This document shows positions 15,826-24,500 of a stretch of DNA of 64,000 nt, one piece after another. The position numbers and the translations under genes were made by a program. The notes under the pieces are model-generated. The model saw only the letters and a list, made by a program, of their open reading frames with translations. It did no database searches and was not told the origin of the DNA. Source of the stretch: Methylobacterium currus (GTDB lineage Bacteria > Pseudomonadota > Alphaproteobacteria > Rhizobiales > Beijerinckiaceae); the NCBI RefSeq assembly GCF_003058325.1, contig NZ_CP028844.1:391001-455000 (forward strand). Direction: 5' to 3'. Position 1 is the stretch's first letter; every line of letters starts with the position of its first letter.

Positions 15826-17331
15826 CTACTCCGCCGCGAACAGGCCGGCGGGCTCCTCCGCGCCGCCCTTCGGGTTGCCGGGAGCGGTCTCGCAGCCGAG
15901 CGCCGGCAGGGCGACGACGCGGTTGCCGCGGAAATCGGTGCGGCACACCGCGGCGCCGCGGCTCTCGACATAGGCCAGCAGCCGCCGCGCCCGTCCCGGC
16001 GAGCGCGAGCCGATGGCGCGGGCGAGGGCATCGTCGGACGGGCACGGCGCGCCCGCCCGGGCGGCGCGGGCGAGCAGCAGGAACAGGCCCTGCACCTCCT
16101 CGGGCAGGCCGGCGCAGGCGGCCATCACGGCATCGGCCTCGTCCCCCTCCGCCGCCTCCCCGTCGACGCCTGCCCGCGCGATGGCGAGCCGTCGGCGGAA
16201 GCGGCCGAGATCGAGGGGCTCGCCGGGCAGCCGGCGCATCCGGCAGCGCACCAGGAAGTCCTGGTAGAGAACCGCGATCGGGTGATGCGCCGCGTCCGGA
16301 TCGGCGGCGATCTCGCGCAGGATGTCGGAGAGGGCCGCGTCCCGCTCCGCCTCGCTCATGCTCGGCGCCACCTCGACCGGCTCCGGCGGACGGTACTGGG
16401 CGAGCTGCTGCAGCAGGTCGGCCGGCGTCGCCCGCGGGGCCGGAGCCGGGCGGGGCGCGGGGGTCCAGACCGGCTCGTTCTCGGAGGGCGTCAGGATCAG
16501 CTCGCGCAGATCGTCGCCGGCGGCCGGGCTCGGCAGCGGCACGAGCTTCGGGCTCGACGAGCGGGCCGAGGTCGCCACCGGCCCGATGGCGATCGGCAGC
16601 GGGCGCTTCGACAGGGCCGGCCCGAGCGCGATGAAGTGGCCGCGCTCGAGATCGCGAAAACTCTCGGCCTGGCGCCGCTCGAGGCCCAGAAGGTCGGCGG
16701 CGCGGGCCATGTCGATGTCGAGGAAGGTGCGGCCCATCAGGAAGTTCGACGCCTCGGCGGCGACGTTCTTGGCGAGCTTGGCGAGGCGCTGCGTCGCGAT
16801 GATGCCGGCGAGCCCGCGCTTGCGGCCGCGGCACATCAGGTTGGTCATCGCGCCGAGCGAGGCCTTGCGGGCCTCGTCCGAGACCTCGCCGGCGGCCGCC
16901 GGGGCGAAGAGCTGCGCCTCGTCGACCACCACCAGCACCGGGTACCAGTGGTCGCGCTCGGCCTCGAACAGGCCGCCGAGGAAGGCCGCGGCGGCGCGCA
17001 TCTGCGCCTCGACGTCGAGGCTTTCCAGGGTCAGCACCACCGAGACCCGGTGCGCCCGCACCCGGGCGGCGATGCGCTGAAGGTCGGCCTCGCCGTGGTC
17101 GCCCTCCACCACCACGTGGCCGTGGGCGTCGGCCAGGGTGACGAAGTCGCCCTCGGGGTCGATCACCACCTGCTGCACGTGCGGCGCGCTCTGCTCCAGG
17201 AGGCGGCGCAGGAGGTGCGACTTGCCCGAGCCGGAATTGCCCTGGACCAAGAGGCGCGTCGCCAGCAGCTCCTCCAGGTCGAGGGCGGCCGGCCGGCCGC
17301 CCGCCACCCCCATCTCGACGCTGATCGTCAT
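15826..17331 (-). CDS. HerA-like ATPase (DUF87)
   Basis: A 501-residue HerA/FtsK-superfamily ATPase. The Walker A motif is GNSGSGKS (residues 31-38), followed by IDPEGDF typical of HerA. Walker B is VLVVVDEAQLF (D137, E138). AMTNLMCRGRKRGLAGIIATQ carries the conserved sensor/arginine region of DUF87 proteins. The C-terminal 230 residues are alpha-helical and contain two Pro/Ala-rich linkers; no nuclease motif is seen. HerA hexamers normally pump DNA with NurA or another effector, but no nurA, SIR2 or DUF4297 neighbour is present, so this looks like the stand-alone alphaproteobacterial version. The start is the ATG at 17331, directly before the ATPase fold. Confidence 0.8.
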   Translation of the reverse strand: MTISVEMGVAGGRPAALDLEELLATRLLVQGNSGSGKSHLLRRLLEQSAPHVQQVVIDPEGDFVTLADAHGHVVVEGDHGEADLQRIAARVRAHRVSVVLTLESLDVEAQMRAAAAFLGGLFEAERDHWYPVLVVVDEAQLFAPAAAGEVSDEARKASLGAMTNLMCRGRKRGLAGIIATQRLAKLAKNVAAEASNFLMGRTFLDIDMARAADLLGLERRQAESFRDLERGHFIALGPALSKRPLPIAIGPVATSARSSSPKLVPLPSPAAGDDLRELILTPSENEPVWTPAPRPAPAPRATPADLLQQLAQYRPPEPVEVAPSMSEAERDAALSDILREIAADPDAAHHPIAVLYQDFLVRCRMRRLPGEPLDLGRFRRRLAIARAGVDGEAAEGDEADAVMAACAGLPEEVQGLFLLLARAARAGAPCPSDDALARAIGSRSPGRARRLLAYVESRGAAVCRTDFRGNRVVALPALGCETAPGNPKGGAEEPAGLFAAE

Positions 17332-17417
17332 CTCGGCTCCCTGCGATGGCCCGACTCGTAACACGGCAGGGCTCGCCCTGATCCGCACCCCGAGCCGGGG
17401 TCCACAGGGAGTTCGCC

Positions 17418-18107
17418 TCAGCCGAAGGCCAGCGCCCGCGAGCCCTCCCCCATCCTGTCGAGCATCCGCTGCCGCCACGCCTCGACGGGGTCGCCGGGTT
17501 CGAGGAGCGCGAGCGTGCTGACGCCGCGGGCCCACAGGAAGGCGCCCATCACCACGTGATCGGCGTAGAGGGGCGCGTCGCCCCCGAGGAAGGGCTGGGC
17601 GCGCAGCACCGTGCGGATGGGCGCGAGGGTCTTGCGCAGGACGGCGAGCTGCGCCTCCGGGTCGGGGCAGACCGCCTCCAGGGGCTTGCCGAACCGGGCC
17701 TCGCGGCTCTGCCGGAAATAGGCCTGGTCCGCTTCCGCGAGGTGGCGGTGGATGTCGAGGAGGAGGAGCGGCACCAGGGCGACGTGCAGCACCCCATCGG
17801 TCCAGGCGACATGGAACCGGGTCAGCGCCAGCCCTGCCGGGCCGCCGAACAGCGACGGCCGGTCCGGATAGGCCGCGTCCAGATGCGCGGCGATGCTTGA
17901 GGATTCGGCGATCGGCCGCCCGTCCTCGACCAGCACCGGCACCTTGTCCGAGCCCGAGAAGGCGAGCGCGTCCCGTTCCGTGAACCGCCACGGCCGGCCC
18001 TCGAAGGGGAGGCCCTTGTGCTCCAGGGCGAGGCGGATGCGCCAGCAGAACGGGCTGAAGCGCCGGTCCGGATCGGCGGCGGCAAGTTCGTAGAGCACAC
18101 GGGACAA
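17418..18107 (-). CDS. glutathione S-transferase family protein
   Basis: A 229-residue GST-fold protein. The N-terminal thioredoxin-like domain has FSPFCWRIRLALEHKGLPFE (S/C active-site region, CxxR) and the glutathione-binding VPVLVEDGRPIAESSSIAAHL. An all-helical C-terminal domain follows, with YADHVVMGAFLWARGVS near its end. The start chosen is TTG 18107, six bases after a strong GGAGGAA ribosome binding site; upstream codons are chance-like. The substrate is unknown. Confidence 0.8.
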   Translation of the reverse strand: MSRVLYELAAADPDRRFSPFCWRIRLALEHKGLPFEGRPWRFTERDALAFSGSDKVPVLVEDGRPIAESSSIAAHLDAAYPDRPSLFGGPAGLALTRFHVAWTDGVLHVALVPLLLLDIHRHLAEADQAYFRQSREARFGKPLEAVCPDPEAQLAVLRKTLAPIRTVLRAQPFLGGDAPLYADHVVMGAFLWARGVSTLALLEPGDPVEAWRQRMLDRMGEGSRALAFG

Positions 18108-18346
18108 GGGGGGTTCCTCCGGCCGCGCCCGGATCGAGCCGGGCGGTCTGGCGGGGCGGATCATGGCGGGTGCCGGCGGCGGGGGCAACGCGGTGCCGCC
18201 GTCTCCCCGCGGGTTTGGCCCGACAGGGGATAACCGGCCGGAGCCGCACGACACTCTACAAATCCGATCGACATTCGGGTATGCCGCCTCGGCCCGGAGA
18301 GGCGCCGCTCGGCGCCGAGAAGCCGCGAGAAGCCGCGAGACGCCGA

Positions 18347-19177
18347 ATGTTCCGAAAGACCCCGCTGCGCGCCGCCGCTCTCCTCGCCGCCCTGCTCGCC
18401 GGGGTCTCGGGGGCCTGCGCCGACGCCACGCTCGATCGCATCAAGGCCAAGGGCAAGTTCACCGTCGGGGTCATCCTGTCGGGCGCGCCCTTCGGCTTCA
18501 TCGACCCGAAGACCCAGGAGCAGAAGGGCTTCAACATCGACCTCGCCCGGGCGCTCGCCGAGAAGCTCGGCGTGGCGCTGGAGACGGTCACGGTCACGCC
18601 GCCCAACCGGGTGCAGTTCCTGCAGCAGGGCAAGGTCGATGCGCTGCTCGCCAACATGCAGGTCACCGAGGACCGGGCGAAGATCATGGACTTCCCGCCC
18701 ACCGTCTTCGACCGCGCCGGCGGCGCCGCGATCGGCCGCAAGGACAGCGGCATCAAGGATTGGGCCGACCTGAAGGGCAAGCCGGTCTGCGTCTCGCAGG
18801 GCTCGAACTTCACCCAACCGTTGATCGAGCTTTACGGCGCAGTGGTGAAGGGCCTGCCGAGCCAGCCGGAATCGCTCCTGGCGCTCAAGGGCGGCACCTG
18901 CGTGATCGCCGTCCATACCGGCGCCACGCTGGGCCTGATGCTCGAGGACCGGGCCGAGGAGTGGAAGGATTACGGCATCCTGATCCCCACCGAGATCGTG
19001 CCGGCCGATTCGGTGGTGTGGATCCGCAAGGGCGAGAAGGACACCTCCGCCGCCCTCGACAAGGCCCTGCGCGAGCTGATCACCTCCGGCAAGCTCCTCG
19101 AGATCGCCAAGAAGAACCGGCTCCTCAACACGGCCTTCATCGAAGAGCAGCAGAAGACGCTCTCGGCGGCGCGCTGA
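18347..19177 (+). CDS. ABC transporter substrate-binding protein, family 3 (polar amino acid type)
   Basis: A 276-residue periplasmic binding protein. Residues 1-25 are a signal peptide (ending ACADA). The mature protein shows the SBP_bac_3 pattern: LDRIKAKGKFTVGVILSGAPFGFID, GFNIDLARALAEKLGV, NRVQFLQQGKVDALLANMQVTEDRAKIMDF and LKGKPVCVSQGSN. It is the first gene of a six-gene operon whose enzymes (MmgE/PrpD-like and FMN monooxygenase) suggest a sulfur- or nitrogen-containing small molecule rather than a standard amino acid. That ligand idea is inference. Short 10-base direct repeats GAAGCCGCGA lie just before the start. Confidence 0.88.
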   Translation: MFRKTPLRAAALLAALLAGVSGACADATLDRIKAKGKFTVGVILSGAPFGFIDPKTQEQKGFNIDLARALAEKLGVALETVTVTPPNRVQFLQQGKVDALLANMQVTEDRAKIMDFPPTVFDRAGGAAIGRKDSGIKDWADLKGKPVCVSQGSNFTQPLIELYGAVVKGLPSQPESLLALKGGTCVIAVHTGATLGLMLEDRAEEWKDYGILIPTEIVPADSVVWIRKGEKDTSAALDKALRELITSGKLLEIAKKNRLLNTAFIEEQQKTLSAAR

Positions 19178-19197
19178 GCGAAGAAGGTTCTTCGAGG

Positions 19198-19938
19198 ATG
19201 CAGGACGCGGTCCGGGACTTCATCGCCCTGGCGGCCCGGATCGGGCTCAACTTCGACTTCCTGACGAGCCCGTTCGAGGTGCGGATGTGGCTCGACGGGA
19301 TGGCGACGACGCTCGTCCTCGTCGCCCTCACCATCCCGCTCAGCCTCGCGGGCGGCATTTCCCTGGCGGCGGCGCTGACCTCGGACAGGCCCTGGCTCGC
19401 CGGGCCGGCGCGGGCCTATGTCGAGCTGACCCGCAACACGCCGACGCTGGTCCAGCTGATGTTCACGGTGCTCGTGGTCAACATGCTGATCTCGCAGGCG
19501 CTCGGCGGCGCGCAGAACAACCCGCTCGGCGCCTGGTTCTGGCTCGTCGCGGTGGTGAGCCTGCACGTGGCGGCGCTCCACGCCGAGGCCCTGCGCGGCG
19601 GTATCGAGGCGGTGCCGGCCACCATGATCGAGGCGGCCAGGGGCCTCGGCTTCTCGCGCCTGGAGGTGCTGCGGGTGGTCGAGCTGCCGCTGGCGCTCCG
19701 CACCGCGCTGCCGGCGATCGTCAACAACCTCGTCAACCTCGTGAAGCTGACGACGATCGGCTACGCCGTCGCCGTCAACGAGATCACCTACGCCTCGCTG
19801 ATGATCTGGACCCAGCGGGACAACGTCGTCGAGCTGATGATCGTGCTCCTGGTGTTCTTCAGCGGCATCAACCTCGCGGTGGCGCGGCTCGGCGCGGCGG
19901 TCGAGCGGCGGCTGGCGGTGCCGGGGTTCGGGCAGTGA
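19198..19938 (+). CDS. amino-acid-type ABC transporter permease 1
   Basis: A 246-residue inner-membrane permease of the HisM/GlnP family, with about five helices. It contains the family segment YVELTRNTPTLVQLMF and the EAA loop (EAARGLGFSRLEVLRVVELPLALR), which contacts the ATPase. The start ATG is 21 bases after the binding-protein stop. The stop overlaps the next gene's GTG start (GTGA). It forms a heterodimeric pore with permease 2. Confidence 0.9.
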   Translation: MQDAVRDFIALAARIGLNFDFLTSPFEVRMWLDGMATTLVLVALTIPLSLAGGISLAAALTSDRPWLAGPARAYVELTRNTPTLVQLMFTVLVVNMLISQALGGAQNNPLGAWFWLVAVVSLHVAALHAEALRGGIEAVPATMIEAARGLGFSRLEVLRVVELPLALRTALPAIVNNLVNLVKLTTIGYAVAVNEITYASLMIWTQRDNVVELMIVLLVFFSGINLAVARLGAAVERRLAVPGFGQ

Positions 19939-20705
19939 CGGCCGCCTCCCGCCCCGCGCGGCCGTCGCCTGCGCCGCTCATCATGGCCGGCAGCGTGGGC
20001 GCCGCGGTCGCGCTCTGGCTCGTCCTCGACCCGCCGCTGGCGCGCCTCCTCCTCGAATGGCTGCCTTACCTCGCCCGCGGCTTCTCGATGAACATCCTCA
20101 TCAGCGCGCTCGCCATGCTGCTCGGCACGCTCGCCGGCGTCGCCCTCGGCGCGATGGAGCTCGCCCAAGCACGGCTCGTGCGGGCCCCGGCGATCGCTTA
20201 CGTGCAGGTCTTCCGCAATGCCCCGCACCTCGTGCTGATCTTCGCCACCACCTACATCTTCCCGTTCGAGATCGTCGCCTTCGGCCACTACATCCCCTTC
20301 CCCGACTGGATGAAGGCGGTGATCGGGCTGGCGATCCCGGCGAGCGCCCACGCCGCCGAGATCACCCGCGGCGCGCTGCAATCGATCCCGACGCCGCAAT
20401 GGGACGCCGCCAAGGGCCTCGGCTTCTCGCGGATCGAGGCCCTGCGCTTCATCATCCTGCCCCAGTGCCTGCGCCGGGCGCTGCCGCCCTGGATGAACCT
20501 GGCCGCCTCGATCTGCATGGGCACGGCGCTCGCCTCCCTGGTCGGCGTCCACGAGCTGCTCCATGCCGCCACCGACGCCAGCACGGCGGTGAGCCGCACC
20601 GACTTCACGGTGCTCACCTACGTGGCGGTGCTCTTCGCCTTCTTCCTGTTCTGCTACCCGGTGTCGCGCCTCACGCAACGGCTCGAGCGGCGCCTCGCCC
20701 GATGA
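19935..20705 (+). CDS. amino-acid-type ABC transporter permease 2
   Basis: A 256-residue HisM-family permease starting at GTG 19935, which overlaps the preceding TGA. It shows the signature YVQVFRNAPHLVLIFATTYIF and the EAA loop WDAAKGLGFSRIEALRFIILPQ. About five to six membrane helices are predicted. The stop overlaps the ATG of the ATPase gene (GATGA), so the four transporter genes are translationally coupled. Confidence 0.9.
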   Translation: MTAASRPARPSPAPLIMAGSVGAAVALWLVLDPPLARLLLEWLPYLARGFSMNILISALAMLLGTLAGVALGAMELAQARLVRAPAIAYVQVFRNAPHLVLIFATTYIFPFEIVAFGHYIPFPDWMKAVIGLAIPASAHAAEITRGALQSIPTPQWDAAKGLGFSRIEALRFIILPQCLRRALPPWMNLAASICMGTALASLVGVHELLHAATDASTAVSRTDFTVLTYVAVLFAFFLFCYPVSRLTQRLERRLAR

Positions 20706-21499
20706 GTCCAGAAGCCATGACCTCGTCGCCCCCTCCCCTCGTCGCCCTCGAGGACGTGCATCTGAGCTTCGGTCCGACCGAGGTGCTGAAGGGCATCGAC
20801 CTGACGGTCGCCCGCGGCGAGGCGGTGTCGATCATCGGCCCGTCGGGCTCGGGCAAGTCGACGATCCTGCGCTGCATCAACGCCCTGCTGGCGCCGAGCT
20901 CCGGCCGGATCACCGTCAACGGCGTCCGGGTCGATGCCCTGCGGAATGAAGCCGAGCGCATCGCGTTGCGAAAGCGCATCGGCATCGTGTTCCAGCAATA
21001 CAACCTGTTCCCGCACCTGACGGTGCTCGACAACATCACCATCGCGCCGGTCCGCATCCTCAAGGAGACGCGGGCGGAGGCCGAGCGTCATGCCCGCGAA
21101 TTGCTGGAGCGGGTGCGCCTCGCCGACAAGGTCGCTTCCTATCCGGGCCAGCTCTCGGGCGGGCAGCAGCAGCGGGTCGCCATCGCCCGGGCGCTCGCCA
21201 TGCGGCCGGACCTGGTGCTGTTCGACGAGGTGACCTCGGCCCTCGATCCCGAGACGGTGGGCGAGGTGCTGGCGGTGATCCGCGGTCTGGTGCGGGAGGG
21301 CATGACCAGCCTCCTCGTAACCCACGAGATGCGCTTCGCCGAGGAGATCAGCGACCGGATCGTGTTCACCGAGAACGGCCGCATCGTTGAGGACGGCCCG
21401 CCCGACCAGATCTTCCACCGCTCGCAGAACCCGCGCATCCGCCACTTCGTGCGGGGGCTCGGGGCCCGCGAGGCGGTGCAGCCCGGCGAGGGAATCTGA
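20702..21499 (+). CDS. amino-acid-type ABC transporter ATP-binding protein
   Basis: A 265-residue ATPase of the GlnQ/HisP class. Walker A is GPSGSGKST, the Q-loop lies in IVFQQYNLFPHLTVLDNI, the ABC signature is LSGGQQQRVAIARAL, Walker B is LVLFDEVTSALDPE, and the H-loop is LLVTHEM. All catalytic elements are intact. It energises the permease pair upstream and completes an importer of the polar amino acid transporter type. Confidence 0.93.
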   Translation: MSPEAMTSSPPPLVALEDVHLSFGPTEVLKGIDLTVARGEAVSIIGPSGSGKSTILRCINALLAPSSGRITVNGVRVDALRNEAERIALRKRIGIVFQQYNLFPHLTVLDNITIAPVRILKETRAEAERHARELLERVRLADKVASYPGQLSGGQQQRVAIARALAMRPDLVLFDEVTSALDPETVGEVLAVIRGLVREGMTSLLVTHEMRFAEEISDRIVFTENGRIVEDGPPDQIFHRSQNPRIRHFVRGLGAREAVQPGEGI

Positions 21500-21503
21500 C
21501 CCC

Positions 21504-22835
21504 ATGACCACCTCCCTCACCCACGGCTTCGCCGCGCTGATCGCCACATCCGTCCCCTCCGACGAGGCGGTTGCCGCGGCGCGGCTCGCGATCGTCGATG
21601 GCCTCGCCTGCGCGCTCGGCGGCGCCGACGACCGCTCGACCGGGATCCTGGTCGGGACCCTGGGCGCCGGGACCGGCCCCTCCGTGCTGATCGGCCGGAC
21701 GGAGCGCGCCGACCCGTTCACCGCCGCCCTGATCAACGGCCATAGCGGCCACGTCCTCGATTACGACGACGTCCATGCCAGCGTACGCGGCCACCCGACG
21801 GTCGTGATCCTGCCGGCGCTGCTGGCGCTGGCGGGCACCCGCCCGGTCGCCGCCCGCGACCTGATCGCGGCCTCTATCGTCGGCCTGGAGGCGATGGCGC
21901 GGCTCGGCCTGGCGCTCGGCTCGCGCCACTACGAGACCGGCTTCCACGCCACGGCGACCCTCGGGACCGTCGGCGCCGCGGCGGCCGTCGCGCACCTGCT
22001 GCGCTTCCCACCCGACACGACCGCGGTGGCGCTCGGCCTCGCCGCCACGCAATCGGCGGGCCTGCGCCTGCAATTCGGCACCGACGCCAAGCCCCTCCAT
22101 GCCGGCCTCGCGTCGCGTGCGGGGCTGACGGCGGCGTGCCTCGCTGAAGCCGGGCTCTCCGGAGCGCCGGACTTCCTCGGCGGACCGATCGGCTTCCTCG
22201 ACGCCTTCGGATTCGGCGCGACGGCGCCCGAGCGCCTGCTTCCCGGCTGGGGCGAGCCGTGGCAGATCCTGACGCCCGGCCTGACGCTCAAGGCGTTCCC
22301 CTGCTGCACGGCGGCCCATCCGGTCGCGGTCGGGGCGCTGGCCCTGCGCGACGCGGACGGCCTGCGCCCGGATTCGGTCGAGGCCGTCACCCTCACCTTC
22401 CCGCCCGGCGGCGACGCCGCGCTCGTGGTCTCAGCAGCCGGCACCGGCATCGAGGCGCGGTTCAGCCCCGAATACATCTTCGCCGCCGCCCTCACGGATG
22501 GCGCGCTGAGCATAGGCCATTTCGACGAGCGGCCGGTGCTGCCGGACCTCGCGGCGCTGGCCGCCCGCGTCTCGCGCCGCCACGACGACGCGGCGCCGCG
22601 CCTGTCCTCCGACCCGGCGACGCGGTTCGTAGTCCTCGACGTGACCGTCAAGGACGGCCGGAGGTTAAGCCGGCGGATCGAGGGCCTGCCGGGCCTGACC
22701 GACGCCAGGCCGAAATTCCGCGACGCGACCGGGGACGCACCCGTCTTCGCCGAGATCCCGGACCTCGTCGCCCGGATGAGCGATGAGGCCGACCTCGCCC
22801 GCCTCCTCGCCCTCCTCGGCCAGAGCCGTCCCTGA
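21504..22835 (+). CDS. MmgE/PrpD family protein
   Basis: A 443-residue protein of the MmgE/PrpD fold, the family of 2-methylcitrate dehydratase and immune-responsive/aconitate decarboxylases. Typical segments are ARLAIVDGLACALGG, NGHSGHVLDYDDVH (family signature with conserved H and D), HATATLGTVGAAAAVAHLL, LQFGTDAKPLHAG and LKAFPCCTAAHP. No prpB/prpC genes are near, so a methylcitrate-cycle role is unlikely. Inside an ABC-importer/monooxygenase operon it more probably acts as a hydro-lyase or decarboxylase on an intermediate of the imported compound. It starts five bases after the ATPase gene. Confidence 0.85.
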   Translation: MTTSLTHGFAALIATSVPSDEAVAAARLAIVDGLACALGGADDRSTGILVGTLGAGTGPSVLIGRTERADPFTAALINGHSGHVLDYDDVHASVRGHPTVVILPALLALAGTRPVAARDLIAASIVGLEAMARLGLALGSRHYETGFHATATLGTVGAAAAVAHLLRFPPDTTAVALGLAATQSAGLRLQFGTDAKPLHAGLASRAGLTAACLAEAGLSGAPDFLGGPIGFLDAFGFGATAPERLLPGWGEPWQILTPGLTLKAFPCCTAAHPVAVGALALRDADGLRPDSVEAVTLTFPPGGDAALVVSAAGTGIEARFSPEYIFAAALTDGALSIGHFDERPVLPDLAALAARVSRRHDDAAPRLSSDPATRFVVLDVTVKDGRRLSRRIEGLPGLTDARPKFRDATGDAPVFAEIPDLVARMSDEADLARLLALLGQSRP

Positions 22836-22858
22836 TCTCCGACAAAGAGGCGTCCCCG

Positions 22859-24199
22859 ATGACAGCCCCCGTGACAGGCCCCATCACAGGCCCCATGACA
22901 GCCCCCCGCCGCATCCATCTCGGGCTCTTCCTCCAGGGCGCCGGCCATCACGTCTCCGGCTGGCGCCATGCCGACGCCGAAGCGGGCAGCGAGAATTTCG
23001 ACCTGCTGCGCCGGATGGTGAAGGCAGCCGAGGCGGCGAAGTTCGACATGGTCTTTCTCGCCGACGGCCTGACCAGCGGCGTCGACGCCCACCCGTCGAT
23101 GATCGCCCGGTTCGAGCCCCTGACGCTCCTCGGCGCGCTCGCCATGGTGACCGAGCGGATCGGTCTCGCGGCCACGGCCTCCACCACCTATGGCGAGCCC
23201 TACCACCTCGCCCGCGCCTTCGCGTCGATCGATCACCTGAGCCAGGGCCGTGCGGCTTGGAACGTCGTGACGACCTCCTACGCCCGCACGGCCAACAACT
23301 TCTCGAAGAGCCACCCCGAGCATGACGCCCGCTACGCCATCGCGGAAGAGTTCGTCGACGTGGTGCGCGGCCTGTGGGACAGCTGGTCCGACGATGCCTT
23401 CCCGAAGGACAAGGAACGCGGCGTCTATGCCGACCCGGCCAAGGTGCGGGTGCTCGACCACGCCGGGACCTATTACTCGGTGAAGGGCCCTCTCAACATC
23501 CCGCGCTCGCCGCAAGGGCATCCGGTGCTGATCCAGGCCGGGTCCTCGGGTCCCGGCCAGGACCTCGCGGCGCGGGCCGCCGACATCGTGTTCACCGCCC
23601 AGGCGAGCTTGACCGAAGCGCAAGCCTTCTACCGCAGCCTGAAGCAGCGGGTCGCCGGCTTCGGCCGCGACCCGAACTCGGTCGCGGTGATGCCGGGCTT
23701 CCTGCCGGTGGTCGGGCGCAGCCTCAAGGAGGCGAGCGAGAGGCTGAGCGAACTCGACCGCTGGAGCCCCATCGAGCGCGCGATGCCGCTGCTCGAGGAG
23801 CGCATCGGCCATTCCCTTAGCGGCTACGACCTCGACGGGCCGCTACCGGACCTGCCGATCTCGGACCAGCTGCGCAGCCGCGCCGAGCTGCTGACCGAGC
23901 TCGCCCGCCGCGAGGGCCTGACGATCCGCCAGCTGGCGCTCCGGGTCGCGGCGGGCCGCGGCCACCACATCGTGCTGGGTACGGCGTCCGACATCGCCGA
24001 CCGGATGCAGGAATGGTTCGAGACGGGGGCCGCCGACGGCTTCAACGTCATGCCGCCCTACTTCCCGGGCGGCCTCGACGCGTTCGTGGCCGAGGTGGTG
24101 CCGATCCTGCAAGAGCGCGGCCTGTTCCGCACCGAGTACGAGGGCACGACGTTGCGCGACCATCTGGGGATCGCGCGGCCGGACTGGCCGGGGGCGTGA
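22859..24199 (+). CDS. FMN-dependent monooxygenase, NtaA/SnaA/DszA family (luciferase-like)
   Basis: A 446-residue two-component flavin monooxygenase of the LLM class. Family marks are HLGLFLQGAGHHVSGWRH, DMVFLADGL, GLAATASTTYGEPYHLARAFASIDHLSQGRAAWNVVTTS and VLIQAGSSGPGQDLAA. It oxidises small molecules such as nitrilotriacetate or N-acetyl/S-alkyl compounds using reduced FMN from a separate reductase, which is not in this window. The ATG at 22859 has AAAGAGG eight bases upstream. The first 16 residues are encoded by four 12-base repeats (MTAP VTGP ITGP MTAP), so a second ATG at 22895 is also possible. Last gene of the ABC operon. Confidence 0.88.
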   Translation: MTAPVTGPITGPMTAPRRIHLGLFLQGAGHHVSGWRHADAEAGSENFDLLRRMVKAAEAAKFDMVFLADGLTSGVDAHPSMIARFEPLTLLGALAMVTERIGLAATASTTYGEPYHLARAFASIDHLSQGRAAWNVVTTSYARTANNFSKSHPEHDARYAIAEEFVDVVRGLWDSWSDDAFPKDKERGVYADPAKVRVLDHAGTYYSVKGPLNIPRSPQGHPVLIQAGSSGPGQDLAARAADIVFTAQASLTEAQAFYRSLKQRVAGFGRDPNSVAVMPGFLPVVGRSLKEASERLSELDRWSPIERAMPLLEERIGHSLSGYDLDGPLPDLPISDQLRSRAELLTELARREGLTIRQLALRVAAGRGHHIVLGTASDIADRMQEWFETGAADGFNVMPPYFPGGLDAFVAEVVPILQERGLFRTEYEGTTLRDHLGIARPDWPGA

Positions 24200-24291
24200 G
24201 CTGGGCTCGACCGAGATCTCCCGGCATTGGACATGGCGTCGGCCGACTTTCTTCTTGACGGTGGGTGGAAGTGGCCACACTGTCCCGCGCC

Positions 24292-24405
24292 ATGCGCAGG
24301 AACCGGACCCCTTGTGACCGACGCCGACGCCGCTCCACACAAGCGGCGGCTCTTCGGGCTGCGCGTCGATCGGCATCCGTCTGCGCGGTGACGGCCTCAC
24401 GCTAG
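24292..24405 (+). CDS. putative arginine-rich leader peptide of argC
   Basis: A 37-codon frame in the argC leader encodes 12 arginines, including five consecutive Arg codons (24319-24333, CGA CGC CGA CGC CGC) preceded by RRNR. It ends 35 bases before an intrinsic terminator, and argC starts 95 bases after the stop codon. There is no ribosome binding site. However, a TTGACG at 24255-24260 would place transcription start near the ATG, so the peptide could be leaderless, as for trpL-type leaders in alphaproteobacteria. Arg runs occur by chance in GC-rich DNA, so this rests on the combination of position, terminator and downstream gene. Confidence 0.45.
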   Translation: MRRNRTPCDRRRRRSTQAAALRAARRSASVCAVTASR

Positions 24406-24410
24406 GCCCA

Positions 24411-24476
24411 CCGCCGGAGCGGCTCCGGTCCGCGTTCCTGAACCCCCGCAGCCCTCGGCTCCGGGGGTTTTTGTTT
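24411..24476 (+). promoter_or_regulatory. putative transcription attenuator upstream of argC
   Basis: The segment CCGGAGC (24414-24420) can pair either locally with CTCCGG (24423-24428) or with an identical GCTCCGG copy at 24458-24464. The second copy includes the 3' arm of the terminator hairpin. The two foldings are mutually exclusive, which is the layout of a terminator/antiterminator switch. With the arginine-rich frame just upstream it suggests that ribosome stalling at Arg codons controls read-through into argC. This is inferred from sequence only. Confidence 0.4.
24441..24476 (+). terminator. rho-independent terminator in the argC leader
   Basis: Stem AACCCCCG (24441-24448) pairs with CGGGGGTT (24462-24469), with an inner AGCC/GGCT extension, and is followed by TTTTTGTTT. 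It reads rightward. It could end the monooxygenase operon (240 bases after its stop) or act as the attenuator of argC. Confidence 0.8.
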
Positions 24477-24500
24477 GCCCGAACCCCAGAGGAACACCCC

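Noticed and set aside
15826..17331. HerA-like ATPase as part of an anti-phage defence system.
   Set aside because: No effector partner (nurA, SIR2, DUF4297) nearby; neighbours are DoxX and GST genes.
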